A DNA stretch of 64,000 bases from Pseudooceanicola atlanticus (GCF_000768315.1 NZ_AQQX01000002.1:558001-622000); one strand, 5' to 3'; positions 51,130-60,216 are shown, numbered from the stretch's first letter. The notes: a model not told the origin generated them from the letters alone. Numbers and translations: made by a program.

Positions 51130-52163
51130 AGGTCACGCACCCGGCGCTGACGGACGATCCAGATGAAGACGGGCGCGCCGACAAAGGCTGTCACGATGCC
51201 GACATCCATCTCGGACGGACGGGCGATGATGCGGCCGATCACGTCGGCGACGATCAACAGGATGCCCCCGGTCAGGGCGGAAAACGGCAGAAGCCAGCGA
51301 TGATCGACGCCGACCAGCAGGCGGCACATATGCGGCACCACCAGCCCGACGAACCCGATCGGCCCGCAGATCGCCGTGGTCGCCCCGCACAGCAGCACGG
51401 CCCCGAGCGCGGCGGCCGCCCGCGCCCAGGCAACCTGCGCCCCCAGGCCGGCAGCGGCCTCGTCACCCAGGGCCAGCAGGTTCAGGCTGCGCGCCGACAG
51501 AAGGCACAGCACCAGCCCGACGGCCAGGAACGGCAGGCAGGGCAGGATCGCGTCAAAGCTGGCCCCGCCCACGCCGCCGATCTGCCAGGACCGCACGCCG
51601 CCCGCGATATCGTTGCGCGGCAGGATGATCGCCACGGTGAAAGACGCCGACGCGATGGAGGTCGCCGCCCCCGCCAAGGCCAGCTTCAACGGTGTCGCCC
51701 CGCCCCGGCCCAGCGACCCGACCGCGTAGACGAAACAGGCCGCGATCCCGGCCCCGAGGATCGCCGTCCAGAGAAAGGCATCAAGCGATTGCATCCCGAA
51801 CCAGGCCATGCCGATCACCACCGCCATCGCCGCGCCGGCATTCACGCCCAGGATCCCCGGATCGGCCAGCGGGTTGCGCGTCACGCCCTGCATCACCGCA
51901 CCCGCCAGCCCAAGTGCAGCACCCGCAAGCGCCGCCAGGACCGTGCGTGGCACCCGGACGGCGACGACGGCCTGCGCCATCGTCTCGGTCGTGCCCGATA
52001 CGCCCGCCACGATATCCGCCCAACCGACATCCCGCGTCCCCAGGCTGACCGACAGAATGCAGGCCAGGGCAAGGCCAAGCAGCACGACCGCCAGCCAGGC
52101 GGCCCGGCCGCGTCGGGACCGGCGCAACCCGTCGAGGGTCGCAGTGCCGGCGGCAGAGCTCAT
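51126..52163 (-). CDS. Ferric-siderophore ABC transporter permease (FecCD family)
   Basis: A 345-residue FecCD permease, partner of the next gene. Characteristic VRVPRTVLAALAGAALGLAGAVMQGVTRNPLADPGILGVNAGAAMAVVIG and the CGPIGFVGLVVPHMCRLLVGVDHRWLLPFSALTGGILLIVADVIGRIIARP segment that contacts the ATPase. About nine TM helices. Confidence 0.88.
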   Translation of the reverse strand: MSSAAGTATLDGLRRSRRGRAAWLAVVLLGLALACILSVSLGTRDVGWADIVAGVSGTTETMAQAVVAVRVPRTVLAALAGAALGLAGAVMQGVTRNPLADPGILGVNAGAAMAVVIGMAWFGMQSLDAFLWTAILGAGIAACFVYAVGSLGRGGATPLKLALAGAATSIASASFTVAIILPRNDIAGGVRSWQIGGVGGASFDAILPCLPFLAVGLVLCLLSARSLNLLALGDEAAAGLGAQVAWARAAAALGAVLLCGATTAICGPIGFVGLVVPHMCRLLVGVDHRWLLPFSALTGGILLIVADVIGRIIARPSEMDVGIVTAFVGAPVFIWIVRQRRVRDL

Positions 52164-53143
52164 TCGACCCGGCTCGCGGCGTCGGCCAGGCGCGACACGT
52201 AATCGTCCAGCACCCAGGGGATCGACAGCGGTGTCGGGTTCGCCGCCGTCCCGACCGGATCATTGCCAAGCAGCACCACGGCCTCGTTTTCCACGGTCTT
52301 CATGCGCGAGGTCAGCAGGTTCGACTTCACCCGGTCGAACAGCGCCCTGCCCCCGTAGGTGACGATGATGTCGACATCGGCTAAGGCGTCGATCCGTTCG
52401 GCGCTCATCTCGCCGGAATAGCGGCCCGGCTCCGTCGCCTCCATGACGGCCTGCGGCGAATGCAGCCCCAGATCCTCGAGGAACCGCACGCGAGGGTCGT
52501 TGGCCGAATAGAACCGGATCACGCTCAGGTCGCGGATATCGAGGTGGGTAACGAACATCGCGCTTTTGCCCGCGATGACGGGATGGTCGGCGACGACATC
52601 GGCGATCTGGCCCTCTATCTCGGCGATCAGCGCCTCGCCTTCCTCGGTCAGGCCCAGCCCGGCCGCGTTCAGGCGGATCATTTCGCGCCAGCCCGTCGAC
52701 CACGGCCCGTCGCGAAACGGGATCACCGGGGCGATCTTGCTGAGCGTCTCGTAATCGGATTGCGACAGACCGGAATAGGCCGCCAGGATGACATCGGGTT
52801 GCGTGGCCGCGACGGCCTCGAAATCGATCCCGTCGCCCTCATCGAAGAGCGTGGGCACGTCGGCCCCCAGCTGCTCCAGCCGGTCCGAGACCCAGGGCAG
52901 CAGGCCATCGCCGTCGTCATCGCCGAAATTGGCCCGGGCGAAGCCCACCGGAACGATGCCAAGCGCCAGGGGCACCTCGTGATTGGCCCATGCGACCGTT
53001 GCGACCCGCGCGGGACGGGTGGGAACGGTGGTCTGCCCGTAGGCGTGATCGACGGTGACCGGAAACTCGTCGGCCAGGCCCGGCTGCGCGGCGCCAAACC
53101 CGAGCCCGATCACGCACAGGATCATCTTCGCATAATGGAACAT
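52160..53143 (-). CDS. Iron-siderophore periplasmic binding protein
   Basis: A 327-residue class III (FhuD/FecB-type) binding protein with signal peptide MFHYAKMILCVIGLGFGAAQPGLA (cleaved near residue 24). Typical elements are FPVTVDHAYGQTTVPTRPARVATVAWANHEVPLALGIVPVG and DFEAVAATQPDVILAAYSGLSQSDYETLSKIAPVIPF. It captures ferric siderophore after TonB-dependent entry. First gene of the minus-strand operon; diverges from the receptor gene over 353 bases. Confidence 0.88.
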   Translation of the reverse strand: MFHYAKMILCVIGLGFGAAQPGLADEFPVTVDHAYGQTTVPTRPARVATVAWANHEVPLALGIVPVGFARANFGDDDGDGLLPWVSDRLEQLGADVPTLFDEGDGIDFEAVAATQPDVILAAYSGLSQSDYETLSKIAPVIPFRDGPWSTGWREMIRLNAAGLGLTEEGEALIAEIEGQIADVVADHPVIAGKSAMFVTHLDIRDLSVIRFYSANDPRVRFLEDLGLHSPQAVMEATEPGRYSGEMSAERIDALADVDIIVTYGGRALFDRVKSNLLTSRMKTVENEAVVLLGNDPVGTAANPTPLSIPWVLDDYVSRLADAASRVE

Positions 53144-53496
53144 GGTGGAATGGACCTCCGGCCCGGGTCATTTCAGTCGACAATTTCGGTCGGCTTTTCA
53201 CTTCCCCGCCAGTCCGTCAAGCTGGCCGGGACCCGCAAAAACGCAATTCCGAGTATTTTTGACAGGTTTCCCGGAGAATCCGACAAAAACAGTCGATATA
53301 TACAATACACATCTCCGCGATCCTGCGTTAGGTGCCGGCAATGCCGGGGCAGCCGGGCCGAATCCCGGCCCTGCAGTTCCGGCGCACTCATGCGGAAGGG
53401 GCACAGACGAAAGTCCGGCCCCCGACGCCGCAAGCAAACCGTCTTCCCTCGGCGGACAGCCAGCAAAACCGACACTTCAGAAGCTTGGAAAACGTC
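53144..53496. promoter_or_regulatory. Divergent regulatory region of the siderophore operon and receptor
   Basis: A 353-base gene-free stretch. The middle (53245-53310) is AT-rich and contains TTGACA at 53259-53264 and a TATATACAAT stretch near 53297; these are not at standard spacing to each other, so the promoters cannot be fixed. Three similar blocks starting GACA (near 53199, 53261 and 53282) are spaced irregularly and could be AraC half-sites. The 3' part forms a GC-rich hairpin (GCCGGG/CCCGGC near 53355). I see no convincing Fur, RirA or Irr box and no open reading frame. Confidence 0.4.
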
Positions 53497-55629
53497 ATGG
53501 GGTCATCCTCCACTCATCATCGCCTATCCCGTACTCGTCCGGCCCGCCGGGTCTCTGTCCTGCTTGGCTGCACGGCGCTTGTCGCTCTTCCGCTGACCGC
53601 CGCAGCGCAGGACAGCGCCGACACCGGGACCTACCGGCTCTCTCCGATCATCGTCGATCTGAGTTTCGCATCCGACGACGACGCGAACTCCACCATCGCC
53701 AAGGAACTCTGGACCGGTGGCAAGGTCGCGACGAGCGTCCTGGACACGCCCGCCTCCGTCTCGGTGGTGACGCAGAAGGAAATCACGCAGCGCAATGCCG
53801 ACAAGGTCGAGGACGTGCTGGAATACACGCCGGGCATCGTGACCGATTACTACGGCACCGATGACCGCAACGATTACTACCTCGTGCGCGGTTTCCAGGC
53901 CTCGACCTATCGCGACGGTCTGACGCTCGGCTCCATGCGCGGTGTCCGGGAAGAGCCCTACGCCTTCGAACGGCTCGAGGTGATGAAAGGCGGCAACTCC
54001 ACCCTCTTCGGCACGTCCGATCCGGGCGGCACGGTCAATTTCGTGACCAAGACCCCGAAATTCGAACGCTTCGGCGAGGTCTATACCTCCTACGGGTCGC
54101 ACAACCACGCCGAAATCGGCTTCGATTTCGGCGACGTGCTGAACGAGGAGGGCACCGTCGCCTACCGCGTCGTTGGCAAGGTGCAGGATGCGGACCTGGA
54201 ATACGCCAATTCCAAGGACAACGAGAAGTTCTTCCTGGGCTCCATCGCCTACAAGCCGACGGATTTCACCGAGCTGACCTTCACTGTCGACTACCTCGAC
54301 CGTGACGGCACACCGAACAGCGGCGGCTATCCGCTGGACCGGCTGTACGACCGTGGCCTGTTCTTCGGCGAACCCAGCTTCAACTACCACGAGGTCGAAC
54401 GGCTGACCATCACCGCCGGGCTGCAGCACGAATTCGCCAACGGGCTGACGCTGAACGCGAACCTGCGCTACAGCGACCTGAAGGACGATTTCGGCTATGT
54501 CTACGTGAACGACAACGCGGCGCGGGTCGGCAGCGTGGTCAACCGCGACTATTTCGGCACCAACAGCACCGCGGAAGAGCTGATCGGCAACGTGATCGTG
54601 CAATACGATACCAGCTTTGGCTCGGTCGACAGCAGCACCCTGGCCGGGTTCGAATTCCGCGATGCCTCGACCACAAGTTCGGCCTTTTACGGCAACCACA
54701 CGCCGATCGACACCAACAACCCGGTCTATACCGGGGCGCCGACCGGCTTCGCGCCCTATAGCGTCCAGGCCAACAGCTACACGACGCAATCCGTGTTCCT
54801 GCAGCAGAACCTGTCCTTCTCCGACCGCCTGGTCGCGACGGCGGGCGTGCGGCATGACTGGCTGGACATCACCAACACCAACCAGCTGACGGCGGCAACG
54901 ACGCAGGCGGCCTTCTCGGAAACCTCTTTCCGCGGCGCGCTGACCTACAAGATCACCGACGAGGTGTCGGCCTATGCCAGCTATGTCCAGTCGGTTGCGC
55001 CCCCCTCCATCGGCACGCAGCCCGAACGCGGCGAGCAGTACGAGGTCGGGATCAAGTACCAGCCCGAGGCGATCAACGCGCTCTTCACCGCATCGGTCTA
55101 CGAGCTGACCAAGAAGAACGTCGTCGTTCCGGTGGTGCTGCCCAGCGGCGTGATCGACCGTCAGACCATCGGCGAATCCCGCATCCGCGGCTTCGAGTTC
55201 GAAGCTCGCGCCGAACTGGCCGAGGGCCTGACCCTGTCCGGGGGCTACAGCTACCAGAAGTCGAACTACGTGCGCGGCAACGTGCGCGGCACGACCGTGG
55301 ACGGCAACGAATTCGCCACCGTGCCCAACCACATGGCGTCGATCTGGCTGAACTACGACCTGCCCTATGCCGGCGCGCTTGGTGACATGTCGGTGGGGAT
55401 CGGAGCACGCTATGTCGGCCCGTACTACTACAACGTCTACAACAACAGCGGCAGAAGCCCTGGCCAGACCTATGTGGACGCGTCGTTCTCCTACGCGGTG
55501 ACGGACAGCACCGACCTGACGGTGAATGTCAGCAACATCTTCGACGAGCAATATGTCGTGGGTCAGGGCACCGCGGCCTATTACAACAACGGAAGAACGA
55601 TCACGGCGGCCCTGCGGCACAGCTGGTGA
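53497..55629 (+). CDS. TonB-dependent siderophore receptor
   Basis: A 710-residue outer-membrane receptor. It starts with an export signal (RRVSVLLGCTALVALPLTAAAQ), then a plug domain (TPASVSVVTQKEITQRNADKVEDVLEYTPGIVTDYYG, RGFQASTYRDGLTLG, ERLEVMKGGNSTLFGTSDPGGTVNFVTKTP) and a 22-strand barrel ending in the C-terminal signature FDEQYVVGQGTAAYYNNGRTITAALRHSW with terminal aromatic residue. The plug wording places it in the FhuA/FpvA/FoxA-type ferric siderophore group. I start at MGSSSTHHR (53497). There are no siderophore synthesis genes nearby, so it probably imports siderophores made by others. TonB-ExbBD are elsewhere. Confidence 0.92.
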   Translation: MGSSSTHHRLSRTRPARRVSVLLGCTALVALPLTAAAQDSADTGTYRLSPIIVDLSFASDDDANSTIAKELWTGGKVATSVLDTPASVSVVTQKEITQRNADKVEDVLEYTPGIVTDYYGTDDRNDYYLVRGFQASTYRDGLTLGSMRGVREEPYAFERLEVMKGGNSTLFGTSDPGGTVNFVTKTPKFERFGEVYTSYGSHNHAEIGFDFGDVLNEEGTVAYRVVGKVQDADLEYANSKDNEKFFLGSIAYKPTDFTELTFTVDYLDRDGTPNSGGYPLDRLYDRGLFFGEPSFNYHEVERLTITAGLQHEFANGLTLNANLRYSDLKDDFGYVYVNDNAARVGSVVNRDYFGTNSTAEELIGNVIVQYDTSFGSVDSSTLAGFEFRDASTTSSAFYGNHTPIDTNNPVYTGAPTGFAPYSVQANSYTTQSVFLQQNLSFSDRLVATAGVRHDWLDITNTNQLTAATTQAAFSETSFRGALTYKITDEVSAYASYVQSVAPPSIGTQPERGEQYEVGIKYQPEAINALFTASVYELTKKNVVVPVVLPSGVIDRQTIGESRIRGFEFEARAELAEGLTLSGGYSYQKSNYVRGNVRGTTVDGNEFATVPNHMASIWLNYDLPYAGALGDMSVGIGARYVGPYYYNVYNNSGRSPGQTYVDASFSYAVTDSTDLTVNVSNIFDEQYVVGQGTAAYYNNGRTITAALRHSW

Positions 55630-55634
55630 TCCGA

Positions 55635-55674
55635 CCTGTCCCACCCGGTTCCCTCGACCGGGTGGGATGACAGG
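55635..55674. terminator. Bidirectional terminator between receptor and araC-type gene
   Basis: Stem CCACCCGGT/ACCGGGTGG (seven-base loop) extended by CCTGTC/GACAGG across a three-base bulge. It sits in the 60-base gap of two convergent genes; followed on the plus strand by TTTG. Confidence 0.75.
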
Positions 55675-55689
55675 TTTGCGCCTGTCGCC

Positions 55690-56565
55690 CTACCCCTGCT
55701 GCTGGCGGCGTCGCCAGCTGGCCGGGGTTTCCCCAACGATCTGACGGAAGGACCGCGTCAGGTGCGCCTGATCCGAGAACCCGAGTCGGTCGGCAATATC
55801 CGCCACGGTCAGATCGGACCCCGACAACAGATCCCGCGCCTGGTCGACCCGCTTGTTCAGCTGCCATTGATGCGGGGTCATGCCCGTGGTGTTGCGGAAC
55901 ACCAGGGAAAACCAGCTGACCGACAGGTTCACCGCCTCTGCCATCTGCGCCGTGCTCAGCCGCTGGCCGCCGCCGGCCTCGAACCGCCTGGAGACCTTGC
56001 GCATCTGCGCCCCGGTCAGCCGCGCATTGCCATCGCCTGCCTCCTGCCGCTTGAGATCGAGAACGCCGGTGATCAGGGCATTGGCGATGTTTTCGGCAAA
56101 CACGTCGTGCCGGGTGGGTTGGCGGACCTCTTCCACCAGCAGACGGGCCAGCGGTTCGATATCGGCAATGTCATGGCGTTCGGCCGGGGCATCCAGCATC
56201 TGCATCGCGGCCGACCTTGGCAGGACCGTCGACAGGAACTGCACCGCCCAGCCATGGTCGATGTGGATATCGACATGGGAAAAATTCAGCGGTTTCGAAA
56301 AGCTGGTCGTCAGGTGCATCCCCGCCGGCACGTAGATCGCCCGCGCCAGTTGCCGCGTTTCTTCGCCCGATGTGACGGCAACCGAGCTCATGTCGTCGAA
56401 AAACAGGCTCAGCCGCGGATTGGCCGACACGTATTGCCCGGTGGCACCGCGTTCCCCCGCGGCCTCCCAATAGGCCACCAGGGTGTTTTCGTATTGCCGC
56501 CACTCAACGGGAGCGATGCTGCGCAGGCTCTTGGTATAGCCCCGAAAATCGTGGTTGTAGCCCAA
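55690..56565 (-). CDS. AraC-family transcriptional regulator
   Basis: A 291-residue regulator. The C-terminal 100 residues carry the two AraC helix-turn-helix motifs: LSTAQMAEAVNLSVSWFSLVFRNTTGMTPHQWQLNKRVDQARDLL and LTVADIADRLGFSDQAHLTRSFRQIVGETPASWRR. The N-terminal 180 residues are a cupin-like ligand-binding part without diagnostic motif. By position, convergent with the siderophore receptor, it may activate the uptake genes in response to intracellular siderophore, as PchR or YbtA do. It could equally regulate the catabolic cluster, whose first gene diverges from it. Confidence 0.85.
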   Translation of the reverse strand: MGYNHDFRGYTKSLRSIAPVEWRQYENTLVAYWEAAGERGATGQYVSANPRLSLFFDDMSSVAVTSGEETRQLARAIYVPAGMHLTTSFSKPLNFSHVDIHIDHGWAVQFLSTVLPRSAAMQMLDAPAERHDIADIEPLARLLVEEVRQPTRHDVFAENIANALITGVLDLKRQEAGDGNARLTGAQMRKVSRRFEAGGGQRLSTAQMAEAVNLSVSWFSLVFRNTTGMTPHQWQLNKRVDQARDLLSGSDLTVADIADRLGFSDQAHLTRSFRQIVGETPASWRRRQQQG

Positions 56566-56778
56566 GGGTCGAAGCGTCCGGGTTCGGAGATTGCGATCTG
56601 GCTGTCCGTCGCAAGGGGCTGCGATCCGGGTTGGCTAAGGGTTTTTTGTATGGCTTTTCGTTCGCCATCTCAAGCAAACGTCATATTCGGCCTCCAATGC
56701 GTCGCTTTGGCAGAGCCAATTTGAGCCGTTGTTCATGCATCGGCTGTAAAAGGTATGACATCCGGGGGCTGTCATTTC

Positions 56779-56803
56779 CTTCAAGTTTAAAACATACTTG
56801 AAG
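56779..56803. promoter_or_regulatory. Inverted repeat operator (TACTTNAAG element) before the thiolase-like gene
   Basis: Perfect 8-bp arms CTTCAAGT/ACTTGAAG separated by nine bases, ending 24 bases before the ATG of the thiolase-like gene. The right arm reads TACTTGAAG. The remainder of the 56566-56827 gap shows no gene. Confidence 0.6.
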
Positions 56804-56827
56804 CAGAATGACTTTGGATGATTCGAT

Positions 56828-58003
56828 ATGACGGCAGGCCCGAGGCAGGCGTACAGGGACGTGGTGCTGACCGTGCCGGTCACCGTGCCCTACCAGCGCT
56901 ATTCGATCGACGCCGCGCATTGGTGGTTCGGCGCCGCGCTGCGGCAGCTTTCCAAGGCGTCGGGCATTTCCCACAAGGACATGGACGGGCTGTGCGCGGC
57001 GAGCTTTTCGCTGGCCCCCGATAGTGCCGTGGCGCTGACCCAGCATCTGGGCATGTCGGTGCGGTGGCTGGATACTGTGCCGCTTGGCGGGGCCTCGGCG
57101 GTAGCGTCGATCCGGCGGGCGGCGCGGGCCGTGGAAAGCGGCGATGCCGACGTCGTGGCCTGTATCGCCGCGGACACCAACCATATCGACAGTTTCCGGC
57201 AATCCCTGTCCAACTTCTCGCGCTTTGCGCAGGATGCGGTCTATCCGATGGGGGCCGGCGGCGCGAATGCCAGCTTTGCTCATCTGACCCGTAATTACAT
57301 GGACCGGTTCGGTGCCACCCGCGAGGATTTCGGGCGCATCTGCGTGGCGCAGCGCCAGAATGCGCTGTCGAACCCGAACGCGCTGATGAAGAAGCCGCTG
57401 ACGCTCGACGCCTACATGGCCGCGCCACCGATCTCGGACCCGGTGCACCTGTTCGATTGCGTGATGCCCTGCGCAGGGGCCGATGCCTTCCTGGTCATGC
57501 GCGAGGAGACCGCGCGCGCCCAGGGGCTGGACTTCGTCCGGCTGACCGGGTCGATCGAACGCCATCACAGCTTTCCCGAGGATCCGGTGCAGGAGCGCGG
57601 CGGATGGGCCAGGGATGTCGATGACCTGTACGCCATGGCAGGTACGTCTCCGCAGGGGATCGACGTGTTGCAGACCTATGACGATTACCCGGTCATCATC
57701 ATGCTGCAATTCGAGGATCTGGGCTTTTGCGGCAAGGGCGAGGCGCCCGAGTTCGTCCGATCACACGATCTGACCTTCGGCGGGGATTTCCCGCAGAACA
57801 CGGGCGGCGGGCAATTGTCGACGGGCCAGGCGGGGGCCGCGGGCGGTCATCTTGGCGTGGTCGAAACGATGCGCCAGTTGATGGGCCAGGCCGGTGACCG
57901 GCAGGTGTCCGAGGCGCGGCGCGGCATGGCGCTTGGCTTTGGCATGATCAATTACGAGCGCGGCCTGTCCTCGGGCGCCGTGATCCTGGAGGCCTCAGCA
58001 TGA
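56828..58003 (+). CDS. Thiolase-like protein (SCP-x/Ltp2 type) lacking the nucleophilic Cys
   Basis: A 391-residue thiolase-fold protein. At the position of the nucleophilic cysteine the sequence is TVPLGGASAVASIRRA (Gly87-Gly88), so acyl-enzyme chemistry of a normal thiolase is not expected. The C-terminal half has IDVLQTYDDYPVIIMLQFEDLGFCGKGE and NTGGGQLSTGQAGAAGGHLGVVETMRQL, which follow the SCP-x pattern; the YD motif (Tyr284) corresponds to the catalytic tyrosine region of Ltp2-type retro-aldolases that work with DUF35 partners. The downstream gene, overlapping by four bases, does encode a DUF35 domain. Hence a C-C lyase/aldolase of a CoA ester is a reasonable inference, the substrate unknown. 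Confidence 0.75.
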   Translation: MTAGPRQAYRDVVLTVPVTVPYQRYSIDAAHWWFGAALRQLSKASGISHKDMDGLCAASFSLAPDSAVALTQHLGMSVRWLDTVPLGGASAVASIRRAARAVESGDADVVACIAADTNHIDSFRQSLSNFSRFAQDAVYPMGAGGANASFAHLTRNYMDRFGATREDFGRICVAQRQNALSNPNALMKKPLTLDAYMAAPPISDPVHLFDCVMPCAGADAFLVMREETARAQGLDFVRLTGSIERHHSFPEDPVQERGGWARDVDDLYAMAGTSPQGIDVLQTYDDYPVIIMLQFEDLGFCGKGEAPEFVRSHDLTFGGDFPQNTGGGQLSTGQAGAAGGHLGVVETMRQLMGQAGDRQVSEARRGMALGFGMINYERGLSSGAVILEASA

Positions 58004-59238
58004 CCCGCCCGGTGCCGCCGAAGAAGAACCCCCTGCTGCGCACGCAGGTGCCGCTGCTGCCACCGCAGCCACGGTCGCTGCGGGGTCACCTGCTGATCGC
58101 CGCGGCGGCGACCGGCCGGTTCGCGCTGCAACGCTGCGCGGAATGCGGCACGGTGGCCTACCCCGCACGCGACGCCTGCTCCGAATGCCTGAGCCCGGAC
58201 CTGCCCCTGACGGATGTCCCGGCGGGAGGGACATTGCTGAGCGAGACGACCATCCGCAACACGGCGGACCCATATTTCCGGCGCCTGACGCCGATCCGGC
58301 AGGGGCTGATCCAGTCCGATGCCGGGCCGCAGATCATCGCTTTTCTGCACCGTGACTGTACGCCGAACGGGCGGGTCACGCTGTCGCTGAAACTCGACGC
58401 CGGTGGACAGCCGGTGGTATTTGCCTTTCCCGAAGGCCCCGCGGCCCCGGATGCGGAGGAGGACCCCATCTTGCGTGAACTGACCGCCGATCCGCTGCAT
58501 GCCCGGATCCTGCTGACCGACGGGCGGCACCCGGCCAGCGTGGCCCTGTGCAAGGCCCTGCTGGGGGCGGGTGCGGCGCATATCTTCGTGGGCGTTGCCG
58601 AACGATGGAAACCCTCGGCCCAGATCGACGCGCTGGCCGCGGTGGAGGGGGTCGAGCTGATCGACCTTGATCCGCGTGACGAACGGTCGGTCATGGATGC
58701 CGCCGCGGACCTGGCGGGCAAGATCGAGATCGTGGTGAACAGCGCCTACCATTACCGCCCCGGATCGCTGCTGGACAGCGGGGCGGCGCTGCGCATCAAG
58801 GATATGATGGAAGTCGGCGCGCTTGGCCTTGTCAGGCTGAGCCAGACCTTCGGCGCCGCCATGATGGGCCGCGGTGCGGATGGCGACCGGCCGGCGCTGG
58901 CCTGGGTCAATCTGCTGTCCATCACCGCGCAACTGGCACATCCCGCAGCCGTCACCTACTCGGCCGCACAGGCGGCAGAGCTGTCGGTGGCGCAATCCCT
59001 GCGCGGCATGCTGCGCGGCGGCGGCGTGCGGGTGGTGAACGTGTTCCACGGCGCTCTGGATATCGACTGGTTCGAACAGGTGCCGCCGCCCAAGCTGGGC
59101 GCGGGTGCGCTGTCGAAAGGCGTGGTCGATGCGCTGAAGCGTGGGCTGGAAGATGTCTATCTCGGCGCGGAGGCCGAGGATTTCCGCGAGCGGATGGATC
59201 AGAACCCGAAAGAAGTCGAACGGTCGAGGTGGACGTGA
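58000..59238 (+). CDS. DUF35 (zinc-ribbon OB-fold) fused to a degenerate short-chain dehydrogenase domain
   Basis: A 412-residue two-domain protein. Residues 30-145 are a DUF35: the rubredoxin-like zinc ribbon CAECGTVAYPARDACSEC (Cys46, 49, 60, 63) and an OB-fold. Residues 168-390 follow an SDR Rossmann fold, but the cofactor loop reads LLTDGRHPASVALCKAL instead of TGxxxGxG, the NNAG position is NSAY, and the catalytic site is Tyr320-x-x-x-Gln324 with Lys replaced; Ser308 remains. So the SDR part is probably non-catalytic or altered. DUF35 proteins are obligate partners of thiolase-like enzymes such as the upstream gene product; fusion to an SDR is unusual to me. Confidence 0.75.
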   Translation: MTRPVPPKKNPLLRTQVPLLPPQPRSLRGHLLIAAAATGRFALQRCAECGTVAYPARDACSECLSPDLPLTDVPAGGTLLSETTIRNTADPYFRRLTPIRQGLIQSDAGPQIIAFLHRDCTPNGRVTLSLKLDAGGQPVVFAFPEGPAAPDAEEDPILRELTADPLHARILLTDGRHPASVALCKALLGAGAAHIFVGVAERWKPSAQIDALAAVEGVELIDLDPRDERSVMDAAADLAGKIEIVVNSAYHYRPGSLLDSGAALRIKDMMEVGALGLVRLSQTFGAAMMGRGADGDRPALAWVNLLSITAQLAHPAAVTYSAAQAAELSVAQSLRGMLRGGGVRVVNVFHGALDIDWFEQVPPPKLGAGALSKGVVDALKRGLEDVYLGAEAEDFRERMDQNPKEVERSRWT

Positions 59239-60041
59239 TGCAGGACAACCAGACACCCGATACCGTCCTGACCGCATTGGCCGGCGCGCTGGCCTCGGGC
59301 GGGGTGCAGTTGGTCGACCTGACGCGGACGCTTGCGCCCGACGATCCGACCATCGTGATGCCTCCGGAATTCGGCCAGTCCTGGCCCGTGCGGATCGAGA
59401 GAATCTCTCGCTACGACGGCACCGGCCCGGCCTGGTACTGGAACAACATCAGCTTTGGCGAACATACGGGCACGCATTTCGACGCGCCGGTGCATTGGGT
59501 GACGGGGCGCGACCTGCCGCGTAATTCGGTCGACACGATGCCATTGGAGCCGATGCTGGCCCCCGCCTGCGTGATCGACTGCACGGAGGCCTGCGACAAG
59601 GATGCCGATCACCTGCTGACCCGCGAGGCGATCCTGGACTGGGAAGCGCAGCATGGCCAGATCGAACCCGATTGCTGGGTCATCATGCGCAGCGGCTGGG
59701 GCGACAAGACCGGCGCAGAGTACGCCAATCTTCAGGCGGATGGCGCCCATACGCCCGGCCCGGACGCGGAGGCGATCCGGTTCCTCGTCGACGACCGGAA
59801 CATCCAGGGCTTCGGCACGGAAACCATCGGCACGGATTGGGGTCAGGCCGGGCATCTGTCGCCGCCCTATCCTGCACACCACTACCTGCACGGGGCCGGG
59901 AAATACGGTCTGCAATGCCTGACCGGGCTGGAGGCGCTGCCCCCGCGCGGAGCGATGATCTTTGCCGCGCCGCTGAAGATCAAGGCGGGTTCCGGCAGTC
60001 CGCTGCGGGTGATCGCGCTGGTTCCGGGCGGCACCGACTGA
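59238..60041 (+). CDS. Cyclase-family (kynurenine formamidase-like) metal hydrolase
   Basis: A 267-residue cyclase-family protein. The metal motif HxGTHxDxPxH is intact as EHTGTHFDAPVHW (His76, His80, Asp82, His86). It begins with VQLVDLTRTLAPDDPTI and ends with ALPPRGAMIFAAPLKIKAGSGSPLRVIALV, both typical. The family includes kynurenine formamidase, isatin hydrolase and many unassigned hydrolases of cyclic amides, lactones or similar bonds. Its ATG (59238) shares one base with the previous stop and has GAGGTGG eight bases before, so it is in the same operon. Substrate unknown. Confidence 0.85.
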   Translation: MQDNQTPDTVLTALAGALASGGVQLVDLTRTLAPDDPTIVMPPEFGQSWPVRIERISRYDGTGPAWYWNNISFGEHTGTHFDAPVHWVTGRDLPRNSVDTMPLEPMLAPACVIDCTEACDKDADHLLTREAILDWEAQHGQIEPDCWVIMRSGWGDKTGAEYANLQADGAHTPGPDAEAIRFLVDDRNIQGFGTETIGTDWGQAGHLSPPYPAHHYLHGAGKYGLQCLTGLEALPPRGAMIFAAPLKIKAGSGSPLRVIALVPGGTD

Positions 60042-60130
60042 ACCGGTGCCACCGCTTAAGGCATCGCGGCGGGTCGCGTCACAGAAAGCGGGACCGGGAT
60101 CGCGGCAGGGATTGACGGCAACGGTATCTT

Positions 60131-60146
60131 TACTTCAAGCTTGAAG
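60131..60146. promoter_or_regulatory. TACTTNAAG element before the EthD-like gene
   Basis: TACTTCAAG at 60131-60139 forms, with CTTGAAG at 60140-60146, a perfect 14-bp palindrome CTTCAAGCTTGAAG. It is 70 bases before the next start codon. Candidate operator of the GntR regulator encoded at 62945. Confidence 0.6.
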
Positions 60147-60216
60147 GAGTTTCGCGCAACCCTGCGGGTTCACCCTCCGGTTGGGCGCGTCCGTTCAAAC
60201 AGAGAGTGAGCCGCCC

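Noticed and set aside
53144-53496. Fur, RirA or Irr box for the siderophore genes
   Set aside because: No stretch close enough to known consensus dyads was found on reading both strands.
53524-55644. 706-residue open frame on the minus strand opposite the TonB-dependent receptor
   Set aside because: Val/His/Arg/Gly-rich composition typical of antisense frames in GC-rich DNA, no domain, no ribosome-binding site; the plus-strand receptor is unambiguous.
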